Origin: Streptomyces deccanensis
GTDB taxonomy: Bacteria; Actinomycetota; Actinomycetes; Streptomycetales; Streptomycetaceae
DNA: 64,000 nt
Direction of reading: 5' to 3'
Assembly (NCBI RefSeq): GCF_022385335.1
Contig: NZ_CP092431.1
Location: 2,976,001-3,040,000 of the forward strand
In this document: piece after piece, positions 1 to 7,430 of the stretch
Position numbering within the stretch: position 1 is the stretch's first letter
Layout of the letters: each line of letters opens with the position of its first letter
The notes under the pieces: model-generated
What the model was told of the DNA's origin: nothing
What the model saw: the letters and a program-made list of their open reading frames with translations, nothing else
Database searches by the model: none
Translations under genes and position numbers: made by a program

Positions 1-24
1 CTCGCCGCGGCGGTCGTCAAGTAA
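1..24 (+). CDS. C-terminal tail of the gene before efeB (probably efeO), cut by window edge
   Basis: The first 24 bases read in frame as the last seven codons of a gene (L-A-A-A-V-V-K) followed by TAA, 24 bases before the efeB start. In actinobacterial ferrous-iron uptake operons efeO normally precedes efeB, so this is most likely the end of EfeO, the periplasmic lipoprotein with an M75 peptidase domain. That identity rests only on gene order, because seven residues carry no diagnostic motif. Confidence 0.45.
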   Translation, partial: LAAAVVK

Positions 25-48
25 CCGGGCGGGTACGGGAGTCGACTG

Positions 49-1365
49 ATGACAGAACCGACGGGACCGACCGAACCGACCGGACCGGCTGAAGCGGCTG
101 AAGCGGCTGAAGCGGCCGGCAACGCACAGGCGCCCACCCGGCGTGCGCTGATCGGCTGGGGCGGTGCCGGGCTCGCGCTCGGTGCCGCCGTGGCCGGCGG
201 CGCGGTCGCCGTGGCGCGCACCGGCGACGAGGCGGCCCCCACCGCCGGTGGGGCCGTCGCCTTCCACGGCGCCCACCAGGCCGGGATCGCCACGCCCGTG
301 CAGGACCGGCTGCACTTCGCCGCGTTCGACGTGGAGACGGACGACCGCGACGCGTTCGTGGCGATGCTGAAGGACTGGACGGCCGCCGCGCGCCGGATGA
401 CGGCCGGGAAGGCGGTCGGCGACGGCGCGTACGGCGGTCTGCCGGAGGCCCCGCCGGACGACACCGGGGAGGCGCTGGGGCTGAAGCCGTCCCGGCTGAC
501 GCTGACGATCGGGTTCGGGCCGTCGCTGTTCGAGAAGTTCCGTCTGGCGGGGCGGCGGCCCGAGGCCCTGGTGGACCTGCCGCAGTTCGCCGGCGACAAC
601 CTCGACAAGGCCCGCAGCGGCGGGGATCTGTGCGTCCAGGCCTGCGCGGACGATCCGCAGGTCGCGGTGCACGCCGTCCGCAACCTCGCCCGCATCGGCT
701 TCGGCAAGGTGTCGGTGCGCTGGTCGCAGCTCGGGTTCGGCAAGACCTCCTCGACCACCCCCGAGGCGCAGACCCCGCGCAACCTCATGGGGTTCAAGGA
801 CGGCACCCGCAACATCGCCGGCAACGAGACGGACCGGCTGAAGAAGTTCGTGTGGGTGGACGAGAAGGACGTCGACGCGAACTCGGCCTGGATGACCGGC
901 GGCTCGTACCTCGTCGCCCGGCGCATCCGCATGCACATCGAGCCGTGGGACCGGACCTCGCTGCGGGAGCAGGAGGACATCTTCGGCCGCGACAAGGGCG
1001 AGGGCGCGCCCGTGGGCAAGGCGAAGGAGCGGGACGAGCCGTTCCTGAAGGCGATGCTGCCGGACGCGCACGTACGGCTCGCGCACCCCGACTCCAACGG
1101 CGGGGCGACGCTCCTGCGGCGCGGTTACTCCTTCACCGACGGCACGGACGGTCTCGGCCGGCTGGACGCGGGTCTGTTCTTCCTCGCGTACCAGCGTGAT
1201 GTGCGCCGGGGGTTCATCCCGGTGCAGCGCAATCTGGCCACGGACGCGCTCAACGAGTACATCCAGCACGTGGGTTCGGCGATCTTCGCGGTGCCGCCGG
1301 GCGTCCGGGACGCGGACGACTGGTGGGGGCGGGCGCTGTTCACCGGCTCATCGACAAAGGGCTGA
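49..1365 (+). CDS. efeB: EfeB deferrochelatase/peroxidase (Dyp-type heme peroxidase), Tat-exported
   Basis: A 438-residue Dyp-type heme peroxidase. A twin-arginine signal is visible (R31-R32-A-L-I-G-W then an Ala/Gly-rich hydrophobic stretch), preceded by a low-complexity tail of E-P-T-G and E-A-A repeats. The family GxxDG signature is present as G-F-K-D-G-T-R at residues 248-254, and H296 in M-H-I-E-P-W-D is the likely proximal heme ligand. In the EfeUOB system EfeB works outside the membrane, oxidising Fe(II) or handling heme, while EfeO binds iron and EfeU carries it across. It lies directly before efeU with 4 bases between stop and start, so the two are almost certainly cotranscribed and coupled. 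Family and role are secure; heme-iron extraction versus ferrous oxidase activity is not resolvable from sequence. Confidence 0.93.
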   Translation: MTEPTGPTEPTGPAEAAEAAEAAGNAQAPTRRALIGWGGAGLALGAAVAGGAVAVARTGDEAAPTAGGAVAFHGAHQAGIATPVQDRLHFAAFDVETDDRDAFVAMLKDWTAAARRMTAGKAVGDGAYGGLPEAPPDDTGEALGLKPSRLTLTIGFGPSLFEKFRLAGRRPEALVDLPQFAGDNLDKARSGGDLCVQACADDPQVAVHAVRNLARIGFGKVSVRWSQLGFGKTSSTTPEAQTPRNLMGFKDGTRNIAGNETDRLKKFVWVDEKDVDANSAWMTGGSYLVARRIRMHIEPWDRTSLREQEDIFGRDKGEGAPVGKAKERDEPFLKAMLPDAHVRLAHPDSNGGATLLRRGYSFTDGTDGLGRLDAGLFFLAYQRDVRRGFIPVQRNLATDALNEYIQHVGSAIFAVPPGVRDADDWWGRALFTGSSTKG

Positions 1366-1369
1366 GGCC

Positions 1370-2245
1370 GTGTTCGCGAACTATCTGATCGGTCTGCGGG
1401 AGGGCCTGGAGGCCAGTCTCGTCGTCTGCATCCTCATCGCCTATCTGGTGAAGACGGACCGCCGGGACGCGCTGGAGCCCATCTGGACCGGGATCGGGGT
1501 CGCCGTCGGGCTGGCCCTCGCCTTCGGCTGCGTCCTCGAATTCGGCTCCCAGGAGCTGACGTTCCAGGCGCAGGAGGCGCTCGGCGGCTCCCTGTCGATC
1601 ATCGCGGTGGGCCTGGTGACCTGGATGGTCTTCTGGATGCGGCGCACCGCCCGGCATCTCAAGGCCGACCTGCACGGCAAACTGGACGCGGCCCTGCGGA
1701 TGGGCACGGGCGCGCTGGTGGCGACCGCGTTCCTGGCGGTGGGCCGGGAGGGCCTGGAGACCTCGCTGTTCGTGTGGACGTCGGTCCGGGCGTCGAGCGA
1801 CGGCACCGAGGGCCCGCTGATCGGCGTCCTGCTGGGTCTGGCGACGGCGGTGGTGCTCGGCTGGCTGTTCTACCGGGGAGCGCTGCGCATCAACCTCGCG
1901 AAGTTCTTCACCTGGACCGGCGGCATGCTGGTCGTGGTCGCGGCCGGTGTCCTCGCGTACGGCTTCCACGACCTCCAGGAGGCCGACTTCGTGCCCGGTC
2001 TGACGGACAAGGCGTTCGACATCTCCGGGACGATCCCGCCGGACAGCTGGTACGGCACGCTCCTGAAGGGTGTGTTCAACTTCCAGCCCGACCCGACGGT
2101 CCTGCAAGTCACGGTCTGGCTCCTCTATCTGATCCCGACGCTCGCGCTGTTCCTGGCCCCGGTAGGGTTCGCCTCCGGGAAGGGGAAGGTGAAGATTCCT
2201 GATGAGCAGGGTGCGCGGGGTTCGGAGTCCACTGGGGCTTCGTGA
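1370..2245 (+). CDS. efeU: EfeU iron permease (FTR1 family)
   Basis: A 291-residue polytopic membrane protein of the FTR1/OFeT family. Both hallmark iron-binding R-E-G-x-E motifs are present, R10-E-G-L-E14 in the first helix and R126-E-G-L-E130 in the fourth, with the hydrophobic segments expected of a seven-helix permease. The GTG at 1370 is chosen because it gives the canonical N-terminus (V-F-A-N-Y-L-I-G-L-R-E-G-L-E) 4 bases after the efeB stop. An upstream in-frame start would fuse unrelated antisense-like sequence. It completes the efeO-efeB-efeU order. Its last 44 bases overlap the next gene. Confidence 0.93.
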   Translation: MFANYLIGLREGLEASLVVCILIAYLVKTDRRDALEPIWTGIGVAVGLALAFGCVLEFGSQELTFQAQEALGGSLSIIAVGLVTWMVFWMRRTARHLKADLHGKLDAALRMGTGALVATAFLAVGREGLETSLFVWTSVRASSDGTEGPLIGVLLGLATAVVLGWLFYRGALRINLAKFFTWTGGMLVVVAAGVLAYGFHDLQEADFVPGLTDKAFDISGTIPPDSWYGTLLKGVFNFQPDPTVLQVTVWLLYLIPTLALFLAPVGFASGKGKVKIPDEQGARGSESTGAS

Positions 2246-3296
2246 GGTTCGTCCGGTTCGTACGGGCGGGAGGTTCCTCGGGCTGCTGCGCCGGGGCGGA
2301 GTTCGTCGTCGGGGCGGGCTTCTCGCGTACGGGCGGGGCGCGTTGGTGACCACGGCGGTGACCGCGCTGTCGTTGACGGCGAGCGGCTGCGTGGTGGTCC
2401 GGGGCGATCTGGAGGTCCTCCCGACCGCGACCCGGGGGGAGGCGGAGCGCGCGCTGCAGGACTTCACCACCGCGTACAACAAGGCGGACAAGGCGAACGA
2501 CCAGTCCCAGGACGCCGCCCGGGTCACCGGCGCGCTCGCGGACATCGACGGCGGCAAGCTCCGCTCGGGCGCGAAGATCAACCCGGGCGGCAACCCGAAC
2601 CATGTGCCGCTCGAGCTGGCCGACATCACGTACACGATCCCGGAGAAGGCGGGCTGGCCGCGCTGGTTCGTCGCCGACGCCACCGCCAACAAGGGCGACA
2701 AGACGGCCCGTTGGCTGTTCGTGTTCACCCGGGACGGGCTGACCGATCTGTGGGAGGTCTCCTTCCTCACGATCGTGCCCGCCGCCGACATGCCCGAGTT
2801 CAAGAAGGACGCGGACGGCCACGCCCAGGCGGTGCAGCCCGACGACGCCGAACTCTCCGTGGAACCCGCGCAGTTGCCCGACCGGTACGTGACGTACCTG
2901 AAGGAGGACAGCGCGCTCTTCGCGGACGGCCCGTACACCTCCGAGGAGCGCGCGCGGCGCCAGCGGAACGCGGAGAAGCCGGGTCTGGCGCGGCAGTACA
3001 TCGACGAGGCCCTCACCAACGGCGACTACGCGCCGGTCGGTCTGCGCACCACGGACGGCGGGGCGCTGGTCTTCTTCACCACCCGCCACTACCAGAAGCA
3101 GACCGCCGCGCAGGGGGTGAGCATCCCCGTCAACGACGCGGCCGTGCGCGCCCTGATGACGGGCGAGCCGAAGCAGTCGCTGACCCTGGAGTTCGTGAAC
3201 AACCAGGCGGTCCTCGACCCGGCGAAGACGCAGTCGGACCAGCAGGTGCGGGTCGTGAGCCAGGTGGGCGGGCTGACGGGGGCGAAGGGCGAGTAG
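2202..3296 (+). CDS. Putative lipoprotein of unknown function downstream of efeU
   Basis: A 364-residue protein without a domain I recognise. The N-terminus is Arg-rich and leads into a hydrophobic stretch ending in the lipobox L-T-A-S-G-C, with the lipidated Cys at residue 63, so it is probably an outer-face membrane lipoprotein. The long n-region comes from the ATG at 2202, preceded by a purine-rich GGAAGGTGAAG. A GTG at 2346 is the only later start before the lipobox but would leave no charged n-region. The mature part is hydrophilic with mixed alpha/beta character. It overlaps efeU by 44 bases, suggesting cotranscription with the iron operon. A role in iron handling is only inferred from position. 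Confidence 0.75.
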   Translation: MSRVRGVRSPLGLREVRPVRTGGRFLGLLRRGGVRRRGGLLAYGRGALVTTAVTALSLTASGCVVVRGDLEVLPTATRGEAERALQDFTTAYNKADKANDQSQDAARVTGALADIDGGKLRSGAKINPGGNPNHVPLELADITYTIPEKAGWPRWFVADATANKGDKTARWLFVFTRDGLTDLWEVSFLTIVPAADMPEFKKDADGHAQAVQPDDAELSVEPAQLPDRYVTYLKEDSALFADGPYTSEERARRQRNAEKPGLARQYIDEALTNGDYAPVGLRTTDGGALVFFTTRHYQKQTAAQGVSIPVNDAAVRALMTGEPKQSLTLEFVNNQAVLDPAKTQSDQQVRVVSQVGGLTGAKGE

Positions 3297-3313
3297 GGGC
3301 CCTGTAGCGGCCC

Positions 3314-3330
3314 TGACCGCCGGGCGGTCA
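3314..3330. terminator. Small hairpin between convergent genes
   Basis: Perfect inverted repeat TGACCGCC / GGCGGTCA around one central base, in the 45-base gap between the lipoprotein stop and the stop of the convergent primase-like gene. Probably a bidirectional terminator. There is no U-tract, which is common in Streptomyces. Confidence 0.5.
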
Positions 3331-3341
3331 CTCGGGTGGTG

Positions 3342-4094
3342 TCAGCCTCGGGACGGCCAGGCCGTGTTCGCGTGGTCCGGCTGCTCGCCCACGTGGCGTG
3401 AGCAGGCCTCGGTGAGGATCTCCAGCAGGCTCAGCGGGTCCGGCAGCGGGTGCTCGGGGCCGCGTACCCAGTGGACACCGAGGTCACCGGGGAGCCGGGC
3501 CGGCGGAACGAGGACGTAGGACCCCCGGCAGTGCCAGCGCAGGCCGGGGTGCTCGTCCATGGTCTCGGGGTGGCAGTCCAGTTCGCAGGGCCACCACTCG
3601 TCCTCGTCCTCGGGGGTGCCCCGGGTGAGGGTGAAGAAGAGCAGCCGCCCGTTGTCGGACTCGGACTCGAACTCCGCGACGGGGCCGACCTCGATCCCGG
3701 CGGCGAGCAGCCGCTCCAGGGCCTCGCGTCCGGCGGCGAGCGGGACGTCCAGCACGTCGTGGACCATGCCGGTCGCGGTGATGAAGTTGGCCTGCGGCTG
3801 GTGCCGGGCCCAGCGCGTGAGCTGGCCACGATCGGTGGTGGACTGCGTCTGCCAGGCGAACGACACCGGGTGCCGGGCGGGGGTGGGACAGCCGACGCGG
3901 TCGCACGAACACCGGTAGCCCGAGGGGTACGCGGCGGGCGCGAGCGGGAGTCCGGCGGCGGCCGCGGCGAGCAGCAGTTCCTCACGGCCGGTGTCGTCGG
4001 CGGCCTGGTCGAGCGGGCGGCCGGTACGACGGGCCCGCAGCCACTCGGAGAACCTGCCCTGCCGACCGGTCCGGCCGCCGAACGTCGCGCTCAT
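3342..4094 (-). CDS. Bifunctional DNA primase/polymerase (prim-pol) domain protein, stand-alone
   Basis: A 250-residue protein resembling the N-terminal prim-pol domain found in actinobacterial and phage replication proteins. Visible features are an A-A-A-G-L-P-L segment near residue 50, a Cys-rich patch (C-S-C-D-R-V-G-C) near 62-69 followed by T-P-A-R-H-P, and W-A-R-H-Q-P-Q-A-N near 95-104. The usual fusion to a helicase is absent, and length matches the short chromosomal paralogs seen in Streptomyces. It is convergent with the efe operon. Priming activity cannot be assumed, because I cannot confirm the metal-binding acidic triad by eye. Confidence 0.7.
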   Translation of the reverse strand: MSATFGGRTGRQGRFSEWLRARRTGRPLDQAADDTGREELLLAAAAAGLPLAPAAYPSGYRCSCDRVGCPTPARHPVSFAWQTQSTTDRGQLTRWARHQPQANFITATGMVHDVLDVPLAAGREALERLLAAGIEVGPVAEFESESDNGRLLFFTLTRGTPEDEDEWWPCELDCHPETMDEHPGLRWHCRGSYVLVPPARLPGDLGVHWVRGPEHPLPDPLSLLEILTEACSRHVGEQPDHANTAWPSRG

Positions 4095-4223
4095 CTATCG
4101 CCTCGCCTCGCTGTGGTGCGGACAGCATGTCCCCATGGTCCCACCATCCTGCGCCGGGGGTGGCCGGAGCCCACATCCGGGGTAGGTGGGGCGATGCCGG
4201 AGCGCGGACAGGGATGGCGGGCT

Positions 4224-4243
4224 ATCCCCTGTTTTGAGGGGAT
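4224..4243. terminator. Hairpin in the primase-like/TetR intergenic region
   Basis: Perfect inverted repeat ATCCCCT / AGGGGAT with a 6-base T-rich loop, followed by TTT on the plus strand. It sits between the divergently placed start of the primase-like gene (4094) and the end of tetR (4415). It could terminate tetR transcripts or be an operator for the primase-like gene. The remaining 4095-4414 gap holds only this and the repeats at 4313. Confidence 0.4.
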
Positions 4244-4312
4244 TTACCGCCCACGGTCCGGCCCCGCGCGATCGGCGCCGGGTCGTCTTGGTCACATCGG
4301 GCGGGGCGGCCC

Positions 4313-4424
4313 GGTCAGCGGGGCCTGACCGGCGGGGCGGGAGGGGCGGCGGGGGGGGCCTGACCGGCCGGGTGCGAGGGTCAGCGGGGGCGCCTGACCG
4401 GCCGGGCGGGAGGGTCAGCGGGGC
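4313..4424. repeat. GC-rich tandem repeats carrying GGTCAG/CTGACC hairpins
   Basis: Three to four imperfect copies of a unit reading roughly GGGTCAGCGGGG then CCTGACCGGCCGGGCGGGAG. Each copy pairs GGTCAG with CTGACC to form a short hairpin. The array runs up to and overlaps the tetR stop codon, so it looks like a duplicated terminator at the 3' end of tetR. Confidence 0.6.
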
Positions 4425-5050
4425 GCGAGGCCGTGCAGGGCGTACTCGACGAGGGCGTCCGTGTACTCGTACGAGATGGGGCCCGTGTACTGCAGCCAGC
4501 GCTGGGCGAGCGGGGAGACGAAGAGTTCCAGGGCGATGCGCGGGTCGATGTCGGGGCGTACGGCGCCCTGTTCCTGGGCCGCGCGCAGCCGCTTCACATA
4601 CAACTGGAGCTGGGGTTCGAGCAGTTTGCCGACGAACTCGACGCCCAGCTCCCGGTTGATCACTCCCTCGGCGGCCAGGGCGCGGGAGGGGACCTCGAAC
4701 TTGGGGTCGAGGAGTTCGTCGACGGTCGCGCGCAGGACGGCCTTGAGGTCGGCTTCGAGGTCCCCGGTGTCCGGGATCTCGTACTCGGCCCGCTCCCCGA
4801 TCACCTCGGGCCGGGCCGCGGCGTCCGCCGCCTGGTTGCTCAGGTCGACGAACGCCTCCAGCAGCACCTCCGCCTTCGAGGACCACCAGCGGTAGATCGT
4901 CTGCTTGCCCACGCCCGCGCGGGCGGCGATGCCCTCGATGGTCGTCTTCTGGTACCCGACCTCGCCGATGAGGGCGAGGGCGGCGTCGTAGATGGCGCGG
5001 CGCGACTTCTCGCTGCGCCGGGCTGAATCAGGGGCGGTCTTTTTGGCCAT
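4415..5050 (-). CDS. TetR/AcrR-family transcriptional repressor
   Basis: A 211-residue one-component regulator. The N-terminal helix-turn-helix is clear at about residues 18-62 ([16 protein letters not shown] then [14 protein letters not shown]). The remaining ~145 residues form the ligand-binding and dimer domain, resembling the TetR_C11-like group. The gene is divergent from the small DUF6243 gene, and two inverted repeats of the same core lie between them, so it probably represses itself and its neighbour. Nothing in the sequence reveals the ligand. Confidence 0.9.
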   Translation of the reverse strand: MAKKTAPDSARRSEKSRRAIYDAALALIGEVGYQKTTIEGIAARAGVGKQTIYRWWSSKAEVLLEAFVDLSNQAADAAARPEVIGERAEYEIPDTGDLEADLKAVLRATVDELLDPKFEVPSRALAAEGVINRELGVEFVGKLLEPQLQLYVKRLRAAQEQGAVRPDIDPRIALELFVSPLAQRWLQYTGPISYEYTDALVEYALHGLAPR

Positions 5051-5073
5051 GCCCCGAATTTACCAGGTTGACA

Positions 5074-5128
5074 AGACGGTGCGTCTCGCCTCATGGTGGT
5101 GGACATAGGCGAGACGAACCGTCTCGCC
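5074..5128. promoter_or_regulatory. Paired operators, probable TetR autoregulatory sites
   Basis: Two sites share the core AGACG-N3-CGTCT. The site at 5108-5128 is a perfect palindrome with 9-base arms (GGCGAGACG / CGTCTCGCC) around AAC. The site at 5074-5086 keeps the 5-base core around GTG. Their centres are 38 bases apart, and both lie between the divergent starts of tetR (5050) and the DUF6243 gene (5151). A TTGACA at 5068-5073 abuts the first site and could be a -35 element. This geometry fits TetR binding to control both promoters. Confidence 0.75.
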
Positions 5129-5150
5129 CCGTGGGAAGAGGGAGACCGTC

Positions 5151-5345
5151 ATGACCCGAGGTGGAGCAGGAAACATGCTGGGAGTGGGGGGCGCCCGCCG
5201 GAACCTCGGCCGCGAGGCCCTGCGCGGCGGCCACGGAAGCGGCCGCGTCGGCGGCGGCCTCGACCCCCAGGCCCAGAAGCGGGAGCTGCTGCGCAAGCTG
5301 CAGGAGAAACGACAGGAGGGCCGTACGGCCGACGGGGCGTCGTGA
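5151..5345 (+). CDS. DUF6243 family small protein
   Basis: A 64-residue basic protein, M-T-R-G-G-A-G-N-M-L-G-V-G-G followed by a Gly/Arg-rich linker and a charged helix (Q-A-Q-K-R-E-L-L-R-K-L-Q-E-K). The N-L-L/M-L-G-V-G-G signature and Lys/Arg-rich helix match the Streptomyces DUF6243 family, whose function is unknown. A ribosome-binding site (GGGAGA) precedes the ATG. It is divergent from tetR across two operators, so it is the likely regulated target. Confidence 0.75.
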   Translation: MTRGGAGNMLGVGGARRNLGREALRGGHGSGRVGGGLDPQAQKRELLRKLQEKRQEGRTADGAS

Positions 5346-5353
5346 ACGGGCGA

Positions 5354-5378
5354 GGGGGCCGCTGTCTCAGCGGCCCCC
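5354..5378 (+). terminator. Terminator hairpin after the DUF6243 gene
   Basis: Perfect 11-base stem GGGGGCCGCTG / CAGCGGCCCCC with a 3-base loop, 8 bases past the DUF6243 stop. It overlaps the stop codon of the convergent VOC gene and probably serves both directions. Confidence 0.75.
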
Positions 5379-6095
5379 GAGACCGTGGCGGAGCTGGACC
5401 ACCCGGAGGGTGAGCCCTTCCGGGCTGGTCAGCCGCAGCGCGGGACGCCCACGGTCCGCCGACCACGCGACCTGACCGAGGGGGCGCGCGCGGGCGGCGA
5501 CCGCCTCCAAGTCGTCGAGGGCGACGATGACTTCCCACTGGGGTGCGTCGCCCGGGTCGACGTCACCCGGGGCGAAGTCGGCGTGGACGAGGGCCGTTCC
5601 GGTCACCTCCCGATAGAACTCCCTCGCGGTGTCCGGGCGTTGGCAGGCCAGGACCATGCGGTGCGGGGTGGTGGGGGCGCCCGGCGGAAACCCCCATCCG
5701 GTGAACCGGTACGGCTGCCACAGGGAGACGGCGGCCCCCACCGGGTCGACCAGGGTGGCGACGCGCCCCTGGTCTCCGGCGTCGAACGGCGGGAGGACGA
5801 GCCGCGCACCGTTCGCCACGGCGGTGGCGGTGCGGGCGTCGACGTCGTCGACCGCCAGGTAGAAGGCGATGTGGGCCGGGGTGCCCGGCGGGTAGACGGG
5901 GTTCGCCAGGTCGCTCGCTCCGCCGACGCGATGGCCGTCCCCCGTGGTGATCGTCGTGGCCCGGCGCGGGTCCTCCTCGTCCACCGCGAGGTGCCAGCCC
6001 AGGGTGGCGGCGAAGAAGGCGGTGGTGCCGGGCAGGTCGCGGGTCTTGAGGTCCATCCAGCAGAACTCACCCGGAGAACCGAGACGCACGGTCAT
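5367..6095 (-). CDS. VOC-superfamily (glyoxalase/bleomycin-resistance-like) protein, two-domain
   Basis: A 242-residue protein with two tandem vicinal-oxygen-chelate modules. The first begins with G-E-F-C-W-M-D-L-K-T-R-D and runs to V-D-P-V-G-A-A-V-S-L-W near residue 125. The second begins at H-R-M-V-L-A-C-Q-R-P-D and ends with L-T-S-P-E-G-L-T-L-R-V-V. The pattern matches Streptomyces two-domain 27-kDa antigen/hydroxylase-type VOC proteins. Substrate and metal are unknown. It is translationally coupled to the upstream acetyltransferase, its ATG overlapping that stop (ATGA). Confidence 0.82.
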   Translation of the reverse strand: MTVRLGSPGEFCWMDLKTRDLPGTTAFFAATLGWHLAVDEEDPRRATTITTGDGHRVGGASDLANPVYPPGTPAHIAFYLAVDDVDARTATAVANGARLVLPPFDAGDQGRVATLVDPVGAAVSLWQPYRFTGWGFPPGAPTTPHRMVLACQRPDTAREFYREVTGTALVHADFAPGDVDPGDAPQWEVIVALDDLEAVAARARPLGQVAWSADRGRPALRLTSPEGLTLRVVQLRHGLGGR

Positions 6096-6595
6096 CCGGC
6101 CGACCCCGGTCCGGCCGGCTCCGGTCCGAGTGGTTCCAACACGCCGACCGGCTGGTCACCGCTGGTCTCGCCCGTCGCGCGGAAGCCGAGACCCAGGTAG
6201 AAGTTCTCCGGGCCGTCGGGGCCGGGGTGCCAGGTGACGAAGAGGGAGTCGCCGCCTCGGCGGCGGATCTCGGCGGCCACGGACTCCACGGCGAAGCGGC
6301 CGTACCCCCTCCCCTGCTCGTCGGCGGCGATGTTGAGCCGCCAGAGCCCGGAACGGATGTCGGTGCCCGAGCCGTCGCCCTTCCAGTCGATGTCGAGGAA
6401 GGCCATCAAAAAGCCGACCGCCCGCTCCCCGTCCATGATGAGCCGGGGCCAGGCGACCCCGGGGTGGACATACGCCTCGGCCAGCGACTGCGCGACCGTC
6501 TCCACCAGGTGTTCCTGATCGGGACGGACACGTACGCCGAGCGCGGCGTCGAGGTTGGCGGGGGTTATCTCGGCCAGGTGCGGGGTGGTGGACAT
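6092..6595 (-). CDS. GNAT-family N-acetyltransferase
   Basis: A 167-residue single-domain GNAT acetyltransferase. The acetyl-CoA-binding motif A is visible as L-N-I-A-A-D-E-Q-G-R-G-Y-G-R-F-A at about residues 90-105, followed by motif B-like Y-L-G-L-G-F. The ATG at 6595 is chosen because it begins M-S-T-T-P-H-L just before the domain, whereas a longer upstream frame runs antisense through the next gene. The stop overlaps the VOC gene start by 4 bases, so the pair forms a coupled two-gene unit. The acceptor substrate is not apparent. Confidence 0.88.
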   Translation of the reverse strand: MSTTPHLAEITPANLDAALGVRVRPDQEHLVETVAQSLAEAYVHPGVAWPRLIMDGERAVGFLMAFLDIDWKGDGSGTDIRSGLWRLNIAADEQGRGYGRFAVESVAAEIRRRGGDSLFVTWHPGPDGPENFYLGLGFRATGETSGDQPVGVLEPLGPEPAGPGSAG

Positions 6596-6683
6596 GTTCG
6601 ATGAGATAGCCGGAGACCGCGTGCGCGGCGCAACTGGTTTTCGGGTGCGCGAGAACGCGCGGACCGATATCGGGCAGGTGACC

Positions 6684-7346
6684 ATGACCGTTCTGATCAC
6701 GGTGTGCGGGACTTCTCCCGGCATGGGCAAGTCGACGCTGTGCACCGAGCTGTACCGATGGCTGGCCGGCACGGGGCTGCGGGTGGACCACTTCCGCGAG
6801 GATGAGATCCTGACACGCCCGCAGTTCGCCGCGGTCGCCGAGGAGTTCCGGGCCACGGGCAGGGTCGAGCCGGGGACGTTGCTCTCGGCGACGGGACGGT
6901 TCGTCGAGTCGGTACGGGCGCGTGGCTGTGACGTCGTGATCGCGGACGCGTTGGTGCCGTATGTGCCGACGCTGCTCGCCATGGGCCACGACGAGGAAAC
7001 GATCGATGCGTTCATGACCGACCTGACCGCGGTGCTCGCCCCGGTCCGCCCCGTCATGGTCTACCTCGACGGGAACGCCGAGACCGCGTTGGCCCGCGCC
7101 GCGAGGAGAGAGGGCGCTGGGTGGCTGGACCGCTATGTCGGGAAGCTCGCCCGGTACGAGGTGCGCCCACCGGTGTCCGATGTCGCCTCGGCGGCGCGGT
7201 ACCTGCGGCGCGAACGCGCGGTGACCCTCGACGTGGTCGGACGGGCACGCTGGGGGCTGGTGACGGTCTCACGAGCCGATGAGCTACCGCCGGACGAGGT
7301 GCTGTGGGTCGCGCGGCGGGGGCTGGGGCCCGCATTACGGCCGTAG
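6684..7346 (+). CDS. P-loop NTPase, nucleoside/thymidylate-kinase-like
   Basis: A 220-residue protein with a Walker A loop at the extreme N-terminus (G-T-S-P-G-M-G-K-S-T, residues 8-17) and a D-V-V-I-A-D-A segment near 80 that could serve as Walker B. A DHFRED-like patch follows the P-loop. The fold resembles small-molecule or nucleoside kinases. The ATG at 6684 follows GGGCAGGTGACC; an upstream in-frame extension would overlap the divergent GNAT gene. It stands alone between divergent and convergent neighbours, so no pathway can be assigned. Confidence 0.75.
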   Translation: MTVLITVCGTSPGMGKSTLCTELYRWLAGTGLRVDHFREDEILTRPQFAAVAEEFRATGRVEPGTLLSATGRFVESVRARGCDVVIADALVPYVPTLLAMGHDEETIDAFMTDLTAVLAPVRPVMVYLDGNAETALARAARREGAGWLDRYVGKLARYEVRPPVSDVASAARYLRRERAVTLDVVGRARWGLVTVSRADELPPDEVLWVARRGLGPALRP

Positions 7347-7430
7347 CGACGGCTGAGACGGCTGTAGAGACGGCCGTAGCGTCCGTGCTATGGCCTTCCG
7401 GTGGCCGTCGCGGCGTCTCGTCGGCCCGTC

